Assembly (NCBI GenBank): GCA_023430705.1
Contig: JAEYZJ010000028.1
Coordinates: 1 to 9,476, forward strand
Direction of reading: 5' to 3'
Source: Pseudomonadota bacterium
GTDB lineage: Bacteria; Pseudomonadota; Alphaproteobacteria; Rhizobiales; Devosiaceae
Length of the DNA: 9,476 bases
Part shown: positions 1-5,969 of the stretch, piece after piece
Layout: the number at the start of each line of letters is the position of its first letter
How positions within the stretch are numbered: the stretch's first letter is position 1
Made by a program: the position numbers and the translations under genes
The notes under the pieces: generated by a model
The model's input: the letters and a program-made list of their open reading frames with translations, nothing else
Told to the model about the DNA's origin: nothing
Databases searched by the model: none

Positions 1-411
1 GGGCGGCAGCAGGCCGCGCTGCACCAGCTGGTTGTCGCCATAGATGTCGGCGACGATCGTCTCCAGCAGCTCGGCGCGCTGCGTCAGGCCACGGGTGATG
101 GTTCGCCACTCGGCTTCGTCGACGATCAGCGGGACGTGGGCCAGCGGCCAGCCGCGCTCCTTGCCGCCGGCACCGTCGTACTTGCGATAGTAGACACCAG
201 AGTCGCGCAGATACTGGTCCGCGCGCTCGAAGCGGCCCGCCAGGTCGGCCGGTCCCAGTTCATCGAGCGCCCCGATGAGTTGCTCCCAGCCGGGACGCAA
301 GTGCCCGGACGGGTCGAGCATCTCGTCGGGAACACCGGGCAACGGGCGGTAGTCGGCAACGAGGGATGGCGCCCCGTGCGTCTTCGCCTGCTTGTGATTC
401 CGGTTGCTCAT
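1..411 (-). CDS. Circularly permuted type 2 ATP-grasp protein (probably fused to alpha-E domain), N-terminal part only
   Basis: The frame is open from the ATG at 411 to the left edge, giving 137 residues with no stop, so the C-terminal part lies outside the window. The N-terminus reads LVADYRPLPGVPDEMLDPSG, followed by a helical stretch, GVYYRKYD, the block WPLAHVPLIVDEAEW, and AELLETIVADIYGDNQLV. This is the characteristic opening of the long circularly permuted ATP-grasp proteins (DUF404/DUF407 region), which usually carry an alpha-E (DUF403) domain at the C-terminus and reach about 800 residues. The ATP-binding residues are not in the window. The family is predicted to be a peptide or amide ligase acting on an unknown substrate. 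It lies 76 bases downstream of the DUF2126 gene on the same strand, so co-transcription is likely. No good Shine-Dalgarno precedes the ATG; the start was chosen because homologues begin just ahead of the YRPLPGVPDE block. Family call is firm; the fusion is inferred. Confidence 0.85.
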   Translation of the reverse strand, partial: MSNRNHKQAKTHGAPSLVADYRPLPGVPDEMLDPSGHLRPGWEQLIGALDELGPADLAGRFERADQYLRDSGVYYRKYDGAGGKERGWPLAHVPLIVDEAEWRTITRGLTQRAELLETIVADIYGDNQLVQRGLLPP

Positions 412-487
412 GGACTGATAGCGCTAGCGGAAGCGGTCGGAATCGCAAGCGGATTTCGACTGACTGGTCAAAATCGCGCGCCGCGCG

Positions 488-3400
488 TCAGAGCGGCGCC
501 CGCAAGTCCAGCGTCAGCGGGAACTCGCCCGACTGCTCCTCCGGTGGCATCGCGTAGCTCCCGGGCGTGTGGCCGCCTGGTACGAACCGCGCCAGCCGCC
601 GCGCTTCCGCCTCGTTGCCGTTCACCGGGAAGGTCTCGTAGTTGCGGCCGCCAGGATGGGCTGTGTGATACGTGCAGCCCCCGATCGCCCGTCCCGACCA
701 GGTGTCGTAGATGTCGAAATGCAGAGGCGCGTTCACCGGCAGCGCCGGATGCATGCCCGATGCGGGTTGCCATGCCTTGAAGCGGACTCCGGCCACGGCG
801 GTCCCGGCGATGCCGGTGGGCCTCAGCGGCACGTGGCGACCGTTGCAGGCGACCCGGTAGCGGTCCGGATTCATGCCCTCAAGCTTCACTTGAAGCCGTT
901 CAACCGATGAATCAACGAAACGCACGGTCCCGCCGATGGCGCCCTGTTCACCCATCACGTGCCAGGGCTCGAGCGCCTGGTTCAGCGTCAGTTTCGTACC
1001 CTCTACCTCCACCTCGCCACAGAAGGGGAAGCGGAACTCGAGCTGCGCCGCGAACCATTCGGGCTCGAGATCGAAGCCGTTCTCGCGCAGGTCGGCCAGC
1101 ACGTCCAGGAAGTCGGCCCAGACGTAATGCGGCAGCATGAAACGGTCATGCAGACTGGTGCCCCAGCGCACGAAGCGTCCCTGCTTGGGCGATGCCCAGA
1201 AGCGCGCGATCAGGGCACGCACCAGTAGCTGCTGGGCAAGGTTCATGCGCGCGTCTGGCGGCATCTCGAAACCGCGGAACTCCACCAGCCCCAGCCGCCC
1301 GGTGGGGCCGTCGGGCGAATAGAGCTTGTCGATGCAGATCTCTGAGCGATGCGTGTTGCCGGTGACGTCGATCAGCAGGTTGCGGAACAGCCGGTCCACC
1401 AGCCAGGGCCGGGGCGCCGGTCCTGCGCCCGGCGCAGGCACCTGCTTCAGGGCGATCTCGAGTTCGTAGAGGCTGTCGTGCCGTGCCTCGTCGATGCGCG
1501 GGGCCTGCGAGGTCGGTCCGATGAAGAGACCCGAGAACAGGTAGCTCAGCGACGGATGCTGCTGCCAGTGGAGAACGATACTCTTCAGCAGGTCCGGGCG
1601 CCGCAGGAACGGCGAGTCCGACGGGGTCGCGCCGCCGACGACCACATGGTTGCCGCCGCCGGTGCCGGTATGTCGGCCGTCGATCATGAACTTGTCGGCG
1701 CCAAGCCGGCTCAGCCGCGCCTCCTCGTAGACGGCGGTGGTGGTCGCCACGCACTCGTCCCAGCTCGAGGCGGGGTGGATGTTCACCTCGATCACGCCGG
1801 GGTCCGGGGCGACCCGGATCACGTTCAGGCGCGGGTCGTAAGGCGGCGCGTAGCCTTCGACATGAATGGGCAGGCCGACGGTGCTGGCGGCCTCTTCGGA
1901 GGCGGCGATCAGTTCGAGGTAGTCCTCGACCGTCGCCACCGGCGGCAGGAACACGCACAGGCGACCGTCGCGCAGTTCGACCGAGATCGCGGTGCGCACC
2001 GCGCCGTCGATCTCGTTGAGCACCTGCTCGTTGATCTGCTGGTTCTGGGTCGGGTCGGCCGTGAACGTCGAAGGCTGCGCATGCCGTGCCCGGTCGCCTG
2101 CCGGTTCCAGCAGCTCCTCGGCCCCGGGCAGGTCGCCGACGGGCTCCAAGGGATCACGCGGCACGACATGGGGATATGCAGTGGCGGGCAGGTGCTTGAG
2201 CGCACCCAGCGGGAGGCGGTAGCCGGCAGGAGAGTCGCCGGGTACGAGGAACAGCCGGCCGCGGCGCGTTCGCCACTTCTCGGTGGCCCAGCGCCGATCG
2301 GTCGGCAGGGCGTTCCAGCGCTGCACCGGCAGCACATATCCGGTCGGCTCGGTCAGGCCGCGCTCGAACACGGTCGCCATGCGAGCCCGGGCCTCGGGGT
2401 CCTGCAACTCGTTGTTGGTCGGGTCCACATTGGGCGGCAGGTTGCCTTCCTTCAGCAGCCATTCGCCTGGATCCTCGAAGGCCGGTGCAACAGTGTCGCC
2501 GTCGAGGCCGAGGTTGCCGGCGATCGCCGAAAGCAGGCGTTCCGCGTCCTCGGGCCTCGCGCTGGTCGTTTCGCCTTCCCGGGCGACGAAGTTCTCGTCG
2601 CGCCAGACCGGCTTGCCGTCGCGGCGCCAGTAAAGCGAGAAGGTCCAGCGCGGCAGGGTCTCGCCGGGATACCACTTGCCCTGGCCGTAATGCAGCAGTC
2701 CCCCGGGCGCGAAGCGTTGCCGCAGGCGGCGGATCAGGTCGTCGGCCAGCGCTCGCTTGGTCGGGCCCACGGCGTCGGAGTTCCACTCCCCGGCCTCGAA
2801 GTCATCGATGGAGACGAAGGTGGGCTCGCCGCCCATGGTAAGGCGAACGTCGTGCCGGACGAGTTCCTCGTCCACCTTGTGTCCAAGTGCGTCGAGCCGC
2901 TCCCAGCTCTCGTCCGAGAACGGCTTGGCGATGCGCGGGTGCTCGGCCACGCGGCTTACCCGCATGTCGAAAGCGAACTCCACCTGCGAGAAGCTGGCGT
3001 AGCCCGAGATCGGCGCGGCATTGCGATAATGCGGCGTTGCCGCGAGGGGGATGTGACTTTCGCCGGTCAACAGGCCCGAAGTCGGGTCGAGGCCGACCCA
3101 GCCGGCGCCGGGCAAGTAAACCTCGCACCAGGCGTGGAGGTCGGTGAAGTCGCGGTCGGTACCGGGCGGGCCGTCGAGGGACACCAGGTCGGGCTTGAGC
3201 TGGATCAGGTAGCCCGACACGAAACGGGCGGCGAGGCCGAGGTTGCGCAGCGCCTGCACCAGCAGCCAGCTGGAGTCCCGGCACGAGCCCTGCGCCCGCG
3301 CCAGTGTCTCCTCGGGTTCGAACACGCCCGCCTCCAGCCGCACGATGTAGCCGATGTGCCGCTGCACCTCGGCATTGAGTGCGGTGACGAAGGTGACGGT

Positions 3401-3820
3401 GTTCTGCCGGGACCGGTCGATCCCGGCGAGGAACTGCTGCAGCATAGGCCCGGCCGGCTCGGGCTTCATGTATATCGAGAGGTCTTCGCGCAGCTCCGCC
3501 GGATACTCGAACGGCCAGCTCTCGGCGCTCTCCTCTACGAAGAAGTCGAACGGGTTGTAGACCGTCATGTCGGCGACCAGGTCGACCTCGATCTTCAGCT
3601 CCGTCACCGGCTCGGGAAAGACGTGGCGGCTCAGATAGTTGCCGTAAGGGTCCTGCTGCAGGTTGACGAAGTGTCCAGCCGGGCTCACGCGCAGGGAATG
3701 GCTCAGCACCTTGGTCCTGGACTGTGGCGCGGGCTGCAGGCGGATGATCTGGGGCTGAAGGACTACCGGGCGGTCGTATTTGTAGTGCGTCAGGTGATAG
3801 ATCGCGGCTTTGATCGACAT
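488..3820 (-). CDS. Transglutaminase-like / DUF2126 (putative amidoligase) protein
   Basis: A 1110-residue protein, typical length for the family. Residues about 4-90 match the bacterial transglutaminase-like N-terminal domain (AIYHLTHYKYDRPV near the start). Residues about 150-255 form the transglutaminase/papain-like core: Cys180 in QGSCRDSSW, His229 in DLHAWCEVY and Asp245 in LDPTSG make a complete triad. The rest, from about residue 320, is DUF2126, described in Pfam as a putative amidoligase. Visible motifs there are MGGEPTFVSIDD (about 329), GTGGGNH (719-725), EICIDKL and LVEFRGFEMPPDARM (about 845). The first part may therefore cleave or rearrange amide bonds and the second may form them, but no substrate is known. 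The family commonly neighbours circularly permuted ATP-grasp/alpha-E genes, as here. The ATG at 3820 gives MSIKAAIYHLTHY, the usual family N-terminus; a GTG at 3832 would add four residues. No signal peptide, so cytoplasmic. Confidence 0.9.
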   Translation of the reverse strand: MSIKAAIYHLTHYKYDRPVVLQPQIIRLQPAPQSRTKVLSHSLRVSPAGHFVNLQQDPYGNYLSRHVFPEPVTELKIEVDLVADMTVYNPFDFFVEESAESWPFEYPAELREDLSIYMKPEPAGPMLQQFLAGIDRSRQNTVTFVTALNAEVQRHIGYIVRLEAGVFEPEETLARAQGSCRDSSWLLVQALRNLGLAARFVSGYLIQLKPDLVSLDGPPGTDRDFTDLHAWCEVYLPGAGWVGLDPTSGLLTGESHIPLAATPHYRNAAPISGYASFSQVEFAFDMRVSRVAEHPRIAKPFSDESWERLDALGHKVDEELVRHDVRLTMGGEPTFVSIDDFEAGEWNSDAVGPTKRALADDLIRRLRQRFAPGGLLHYGQGKWYPGETLPRWTFSLYWRRDGKPVWRDENFVAREGETTSARPEDAERLLSAIAGNLGLDGDTVAPAFEDPGEWLLKEGNLPPNVDPTNNELQDPEARARMATVFERGLTEPTGYVLPVQRWNALPTDRRWATEKWRTRRGRLFLVPGDSPAGYRLPLGALKHLPATAYPHVVPRDPLEPVGDLPGAEELLEPAGDRARHAQPSTFTADPTQNQQINEQVLNEIDGAVRTAISVELRDGRLCVFLPPVATVEDYLELIAASEEAASTVGLPIHVEGYAPPYDPRLNVIRVAPDPGVIEVNIHPASSWDECVATTTAVYEEARLSRLGADKFMIDGRHTGTGGGNHVVVGGATPSDSPFLRRPDLLKSIVLHWQQHPSLSYLFSGLFIGPTSQAPRIDEARHDSLYELEIALKQVPAPGAGPAPRPWLVDRLFRNLLIDVTGNTHRSEICIDKLYSPDGPTGRLGLVEFRGFEMPPDARMNLAQQLLVRALIARFWASPKQGRFVRWGTSLHDRFMLPHYVWADFLDVLADLRENGFDLEPEWFAAQLEFRFPFCGEVEVEGTKLTLNQALEPWHVMGEQGAIGGTVRFVDSSVERLQVKLEGMNPDRYRVACNGRHVPLRPTGIAGTAVAGVRFKAWQPASGMHPALPVNAPLHFDIYDTWSGRAIGGCTYHTAHPGGRNYETFPVNGNEAEARRLARFVPGGHTPGSYAMPPEEQSGEFPLTLDLRAPL

Positions 3821-3918
3821 GCGGTCGGTCACTCACTGAGGCACAGAAACTTCCCTGGAGCACGATAGCGGCATAACTCCGGGGCGACTAGCCGTCGCGA
3901 GGCCGGTAGGAAGGTGCG
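3821..3918. promoter_or_regulatory. Divergent intergenic region between DUF2126 gene and membrane-protein gene
   Basis: About 98 bases separate two divergent starts, so promoters for both directions must lie here or inside the genes. I see no convincing -35/-10 pair in either direction. The only local structure is a short inverted repeat, GCGAC at 3884-3888 and GTCGC at 3894-3898. A good ribosome site, AGGAAGG at 3908-3914, serves the rightward gene. The leftward gene has only weak candidates. Confidence 0.4.
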
Positions 3919-4446
3919 ATGAACGGCAGCGACAGACCATGGCCGATACGTGCCCTCCGTGCCGTCGGACGCTTCGCCGTCGCGCTCGTCGTCGTCGGTT
4001 ACACCGTGCTCGACGAACTGCTGACCCCGCTCGTCCGCCCCATCATCCGCTGGCTTTCGGGCTTGCACATCTTCCAGCGTATCGAAGCCTGGCTGAAGCA
4101 GTTGCCGCATTACGCGGCCCTGGTGGCGCTCGCCGTTCCCTTCGCCATCGTCGAGCCGGTCAAGCTCGCCGCGGTCTGGTGGACCGGTTCGGGGCATGTG
4201 GTCAGCGGCATCATCGGGCTGGTGCTGGCGCATCTGCTGTCGCTGCTCGTCGTCGAGCGCATCTTCTATGCGGTCTATGAGCAACTGATGCGGATCGGCT
4301 GGTTCGCGGCGCTGCTCGGATGGCTGTTCGGCATCCGTGACCGGGCGATCGCCATCCTCACCTCGACGCGGGCATGGCAGACGGCGCGGCGCTGGTCGCG
4401 GCAGTTCCGCGCCTGGGTGCGGCGCCTCCTTGCCCGATTGCGCTAG
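3919..4446 (+). CDS. Small multi-pass membrane protein of unknown function
   Basis: A 175-residue protein with ATG four bases after AGGAAGG. It has hydrophobic stretches at about 17-37, 64-87 (LPHYAALVALAVPFAIVEP), 92-115 (GHVVSGIIGLVLAHLLSLLVV) and a shorter one at 125-138, so three or four membrane segments are likely. The C-terminal 35 residues are strongly basic (nine or more Arg, several Trp) and should stay in the cytoplasm. Similar small proteins with an 'AVPFxIVEPxKL...GHVVSG' core seem familiar from Hyphomicrobiales genomes, but I know no function or domain name. It diverges from the DUF2126 gene and converges on the next gene, sharing a CTAG stop. It might belong with either neighbour or neither. 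Coding is supported by length, start signal and membrane pattern; function is unknown. Confidence 0.75.
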   Translation: MNGSDRPWPIRALRAVGRFAVALVVVGYTVLDELLTPLVRPIIRWLSGLHIFQRIEAWLKQLPHYAALVALAVPFAIVEPVKLAAVWWTGSGHVVSGIIGLVLAHLLSLLVVERIFYAVYEQLMRIGWFAALLGWLFGIRDRAIAILTSTRAWQTARRWSRQFRAWVRRLLARLR

Positions 4447-4712
4447 AAGCGCTTCTTGCCCTTGCGTTCGGCGTGCATCGCCGTGCGGGACTCATCGAGG
4501 AAGGCCTCCACCTCCTCGAGTGTCGCCGAGAAATCGTAGCCGGCATTGCCGAACACGATCTCGAACGTCTCGTCGTCACGCAGCATGTAGCCGCCATGCG
4601 CTTCGATCTTGGGGTTTCGCTTCTGCGCCACGAGCAGGCTCACGCCGAACGGTCGGCCCATGCGGCGGACGCGGCGCTCCATGGCGGCAAGGGTATGTGC
4701 ACGGCTCGACAT
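4443..4712 (-). CDS. Hypothetical protein, 89 residues
   Basis: The ATG at 4712 gives MSSRAHTLAAMERRVRRMGR, then FGVSLLVAQKRNPKIEAHGGYML, EIVFGNAGYDFSATLEEVEAFLDE and a lysine/arginine-rich end. It is soluble and alternates a basic helix, a probable beta region around 22-56 and an acidic helix at 63-75. I do not recognise a named domain. The composition and the GGYML...VFG...FSATLEEVEAFL pattern look like a small conserved protein, not a shadow frame. The start is uncertain. The ATG has GAAGGA only one base away, too close for good initiation. An in-frame GTG at 4790, with GGGGAG ten bases upstream, would give 115 residues, but the extra 26 residues look non-conserved in character. Its stop overlaps the convergent membrane-protein stop. 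Confidence 0.6.
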   Translation of the reverse strand: MSSRAHTLAAMERRVRRMGRPFGVSLLVAQKRNPKIEAHGGYMLRDDETFEIVFGNAGYDFSATLEEVEAFLDESRTAMHAERKGKKRF

Positions 4713-4815
4713 GTCCTTCACATAGCGCCATTGCGGCGCGGAGCAAGAGGCAATTGGCCGATTGAGCGGCAGAAGCGGAGATCGCCGCACTCACGTCGAT
4801 CTCCCCACGGGACGA

Positions 4816-4832
4816 CATGGCCATGGGCCATG
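4816..4832. repeat. Perfect 7-bp inverted repeat downstream of gntR-type gene
   Basis: CATGGCC at 4816-4822 and GGCCATG at 4826-4832 flank ATG: a perfect 17-bp inverted repeat. It lies 14 bases beyond the regulator's stop on the minus strand and just upstream of the GTG alternative start of the 4443-4712 gene. No T-tract follows on either strand, so it is not a classic intrinsic terminator. It could be an RNA 3' stem, a protein site, or chance. Confidence 0.5.
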
Positions 4833-4846
4833 CAGTGATGGGCCGG

Positions 4847-5608
4847 CTAAGCCGCCGGGCCGCCCCCGTTGCCGCTGGCGAGGTGGGAGCGGATATCGAG
4901 TTCGGTGCTCTTGAGGTGGGCTCGCATGGCGTCTGCCGCCGCCCGCTGATTGCCCGCCCTTACCGCATCGAGCACCGCCTGGTGGGCCGTCAGGGTGTCG
5001 TTCCGGCCTGCTCCCCGCAGCGTCTGGCCGCGTCGGCTCATGACGAAGCTCTCGCGCAGCGGCTGCGCCATCGCCTCGAAGATGAACGCGATGACCCGGT
5101 TTCCGCAGGCCATGGCGACGGCCTCGTGGAACTGCAGGTCCGCCTCATGGAAGCGGGCCTCCGCCTCGCTGTCGTCGTCGGTGGCTTCGGCCGCGTAGCG
5201 GCGCATGGCGTCCATCGCGCCATCGATCGCCTGCAATCCGGCGCGGCTGGCGCGCTTGGCGGCGAGCCCGGCAGACAGCGTCTCCAGCCCCATCCGCAAC
5301 TCCATCAGGTCGAACAGACCCTTGGGGTCGTTGCGCACGATTGAGACCAGCATGCCGGCAAAGACCGAGCTGTCGGGCTCGCGCACGATGGCCCGGCGGC
5401 CGCGTCCGATCTGCAACAACCCGCGCCCGACGAGCATCTTCACGGCTTCGCGGACAGTCAGCCGGCTGACTTCGAAGCGTGCCGCAAGATCGGCCTCGCT
5501 CGGAATGCTCAGGCCGGGAGAGAAGTCGCGAAGAATGGTGTCCGCGAGTCGGTTGGCGACGTTTTCGGCAGCGGAATCCCCGTGCCGCTCGGCAGTGCCC
5601 TCACTAAT
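4847..5608 (-). CDS. GntR-family regulator, FadR subfamily (wHTH + FCD domain), apparent ATT start
   Basis: From 5608 the frame encodes 253 residues, the usual FadR-subfamily size. Residues about 14-75 form the winged helix: ENVANRLADTIL, PSEADLAARFEVSRLTVREA (helix-turn-helix, about 36-55), then the wing GLLQIGRGRRAIV. Residues about 90-240 are the FCD ligand domain with all four usual metal ligands: Asp157 and His161 (ADLQFHEAV), His209 (LTAHQAV) and His231 (MRAHLK). FCD proteins bind small carboxylates or sugar acids and usually repress. The gene diverges from a sugar ABC operon, its most likely target. There is no in-frame ATG, GTG or TTG between the stop codon at 5621-5623 and a GTG at 5443. 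Starting at 5443 (198 residues) would delete the DNA-recognition helix. The ATT at 5606-5608 has GGGAGG seven bases upstream and restores the whole domain. Alternatives are a sequencing error or a damaged start. Identity is firm; the exact start is inferred. Confidence 0.85.
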   Translation of the reverse strand: MSEGTAERHGDSAAENVANRLADTILRDFSPGLSIPSEADLAARFEVSRLTVREAVKMLVGRGLLQIGRGRRAIVREPDSSVFAGMLVSIVRNDPKGLFDLMELRMGLETLSAGLAAKRASRAGLQAIDGAMDAMRRYAAEATDDDSEAEARFHEADLQFHEAVAMACGNRVIAFIFEAMAQPLRESFVMSRRGQTLRGAGRNDTLTAHQAVLDAVRAGNQRAAADAMRAHLKSTELDIRSHLASGNGGGPAA

Positions 5609-5615
5609 GGCCTTG

Positions 5616-5621
5616 CCTCCC
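5616..5621 (-). promoter_or_regulatory. Shine-Dalgarno GGGAGG that points to an ATT start
   Basis: On the minus strand GGGAGG ends seven bases before the ATT at 5608-5606. It is the strongest ribosome site near the 5' end of the regulator gene. An out-of-frame GTG at 5604-5602 lies eleven bases away and leads to a stop within about 30 codons. This site is the main argument for the ATT start. Confidence 0.6.
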
Positions 5622-5622
5622 T

Positions 5623-5639
5623 AACTTATCAGATATGTT
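5623..5639. promoter_or_regulatory. 17-bp near-palindrome, candidate GntR autoregulatory operator
   Basis: AACTTATCAGATATGTT is symmetric about its centre A at 5631 except for one mismatched pair (positions 4 and 14). The half-sites are AACTTATC and, reversed, AACATATC. It sits directly upstream of the regulator's Shine-Dalgarno. Odd-length palindromes of this size are usual for dimeric GntR proteins, but this sequence does not match a named consensus I can recall. The ATATCTGAT core recurs at 5779-5787. Confidence 0.5.
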
Positions 5640-5691
5640 CCCTGCGCCTCGACCCCAGATCTCCCACGGTGCCGGACGCCCTCGGGCTGAA

Positions 5692-5720
5692 TATCTACTC
5701 GTATGGTACGGTATGGGCAA
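5692..5720 (-). promoter_or_regulatory. Candidate promoter for the GntR-type gene
   Basis: On the minus strand TTGCCC (5720-5715) is followed after 17 bases by TAGATA (5697-5692). The match to sigma-70 is modest. Transcription would begin near 5684 and give a leader of about 75 bases. The palindrome CGTATGGTACG at 5700-5710 lies in the spacer, where a repressor could block it. Confidence 0.3.
5700..5710. promoter_or_regulatory. Small palindrome CGTATGGTACG, possible operator
   Basis: CGTA and TACG flank TGG. A direct repeat GTATGG at 5701-5706 and 5711-5716, ten bases apart (one helical turn), overlaps it. The T-x-GTA-N3-TAC pattern resembles the general style of GntR sites, but the arms are short and chance is possible. 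Confidence 0.3.
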
Positions 5721-5769
5721 GCGTCCAGCTTCTCCGTGACCCAGCGGAACCGTCCGAAATGCGACGATC

Positions 5770-5798
5770 TTTACAGAGATATCTGATTGCTCTAGGTT
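5770..5798 (+). promoter_or_regulatory. Candidate sigma-70 promoter of the chvE operon
   Basis: TTTACA (5770-5775, five of six matches to TTGACA) is followed after exactly 17 bases by TAGGTT (5793-5798, a weak -10). The predicted start is about 5804-5806, which coincides with the first base of the leader's first hairpin and gives a 5' leader of about 170 bases. This is the best rightward promoter I see in the intergenic region. Confidence 0.4.
5776..5792. promoter_or_regulatory. Candidate regulator site inside the chvE promoter spacer
   Basis: GAGATATCTGATTGCTC fills the 17-base spacer between the proposed -35 and -10. Its ATATCTGAT is identical to the reverse complement of bases 5628-5636 in the palindrome beside the regulator gene. 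The left half-site matches well; the right half is degenerate. A repressor bound here would block chvE transcription. The link between the two sites is an inference. Confidence 0.4.
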
Positions 5799-5805
5799 CC
5801 GCGCC

Positions 5806-5940
5806 GCACGTTGGAGGACGTGCAACCCGCCTCGGCAAGGGGCGGGCAGGGAGGCAGACCGGTCTGGTTGAGCGCTGGCGCTAACCGGAACCATCTCCTT
5901 CCCTATCTGCCCTCCCTGTGCCGGCCCTAGCGTCGGGCAC
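5806..5940 (+). promoter_or_regulatory. Densely structured 5' leader RNA of chvE, candidate cis-regulatory element
   Basis: Consecutive helices can be drawn almost without gaps. P1: GCACGT (5806-5811) pairs with ACGTGC (5818-5823), loop TGGAGG. P2: CCCGCCTC (5826-5833) pairs with GGGGCGGG (5839-5846), loop GGCAA. P3: CAGGGAGGCAGA (5847-5858) pairs with TCTGCCCTCCCTG (5906-5918) with one bulged C at 5910. Inside P3, GGTTGAGCG (5866-5874) pairs with CGCTAACC (5879-5886) with one bulged G. P4: GTGCC (5918-5922) pairs with GGCAC (5936-5940). No T-tract follows any stem, so these are not intrinsic terminators. CCTCCC (5911-5916) is also complementary to the chvE Shine-Dalgarno GGGAGG, so P3 and Shine-Dalgarno sequestration exclude each other. 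I do not recognise a named riboswitch. The pairings are seen by eye; energies were not computed. Confidence 0.5.
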
Positions 5941-5963
5941 TGCAACAGCACAACGGTTTACCC

Positions 5964-5969
5964 GGGAGG
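5964..5969 (+). promoter_or_regulatory. Strong Shine-Dalgarno of chvE
   Basis: GGGAGG ends six bases before the GTG at 5976 and sets that start; the signal peptide follows at once. The same hexamer occurs upstream at 5849-5854, and CCTCCC at 5911-5916 can pair with either copy. Confidence 0.8.

Noticed and set aside
295..303. Degenerate Walker A in the second ATPase domain (residues 295-303 of the 7171-8703 protein) as a loss-of-function sign
   Set aside because: Loss of the lysine in the second domain is normal for this class of sugar-importer ATPases.
136..780. Rightward open frame across the left-edge gene and the end of the DUF2126 gene
   Set aside because: It runs antisense across the end of one recognisable gene and the start of another, with Arg/Pro/Ala-rich composition and no domain.
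1349..3868. Very long rightward open frame (839 codons) opposite the DUF2126 gene
   Set aside because: The leftward frame has complete domain and active-site motifs. The opposite frame is Arg/Gly/Val-rich with no recognisable motif, as expected from antisense of a GC-rich gene.
4374..5344. Rightward open frames at 4374-4838 and 4817-5344
   Set aside because: They lie opposite the small hypothetical gene and the GntR regulator and lack their own motifs or convincing ribosome sites.
5839..5854. G-rich run resembling a G-quadruplex
   Set aside because: It has only three runs of three or more G plus one GG, and the same bases are accounted for by two good helices in the leader.
5856..5865. Perfect 10-bp palindrome AGACCGGTCT
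   Set aside because: Without a loop it cannot form an RNA hairpin, and a ten-base palindrome in GC-rich DNA can occur by chance.
5866..5886. GGTTGAGCGCTGGCGCTAACC as a LacI-type operator
   Set aside because: The symmetry is broken by an extra G and it lies about 60 bases downstream of the predicted start; it fits better as a stem in the leader, though an operator role is not excluded.
5582..5951. Open frames on both strands in the gntR-chvE intergenic region (5582-5884 rightward, 5604-5951 leftward)
   Set aside because: Neither has a good ribosome site or recognisable sequence, and both cross the palindromes, promoter-like elements and structured leader that better explain this region.
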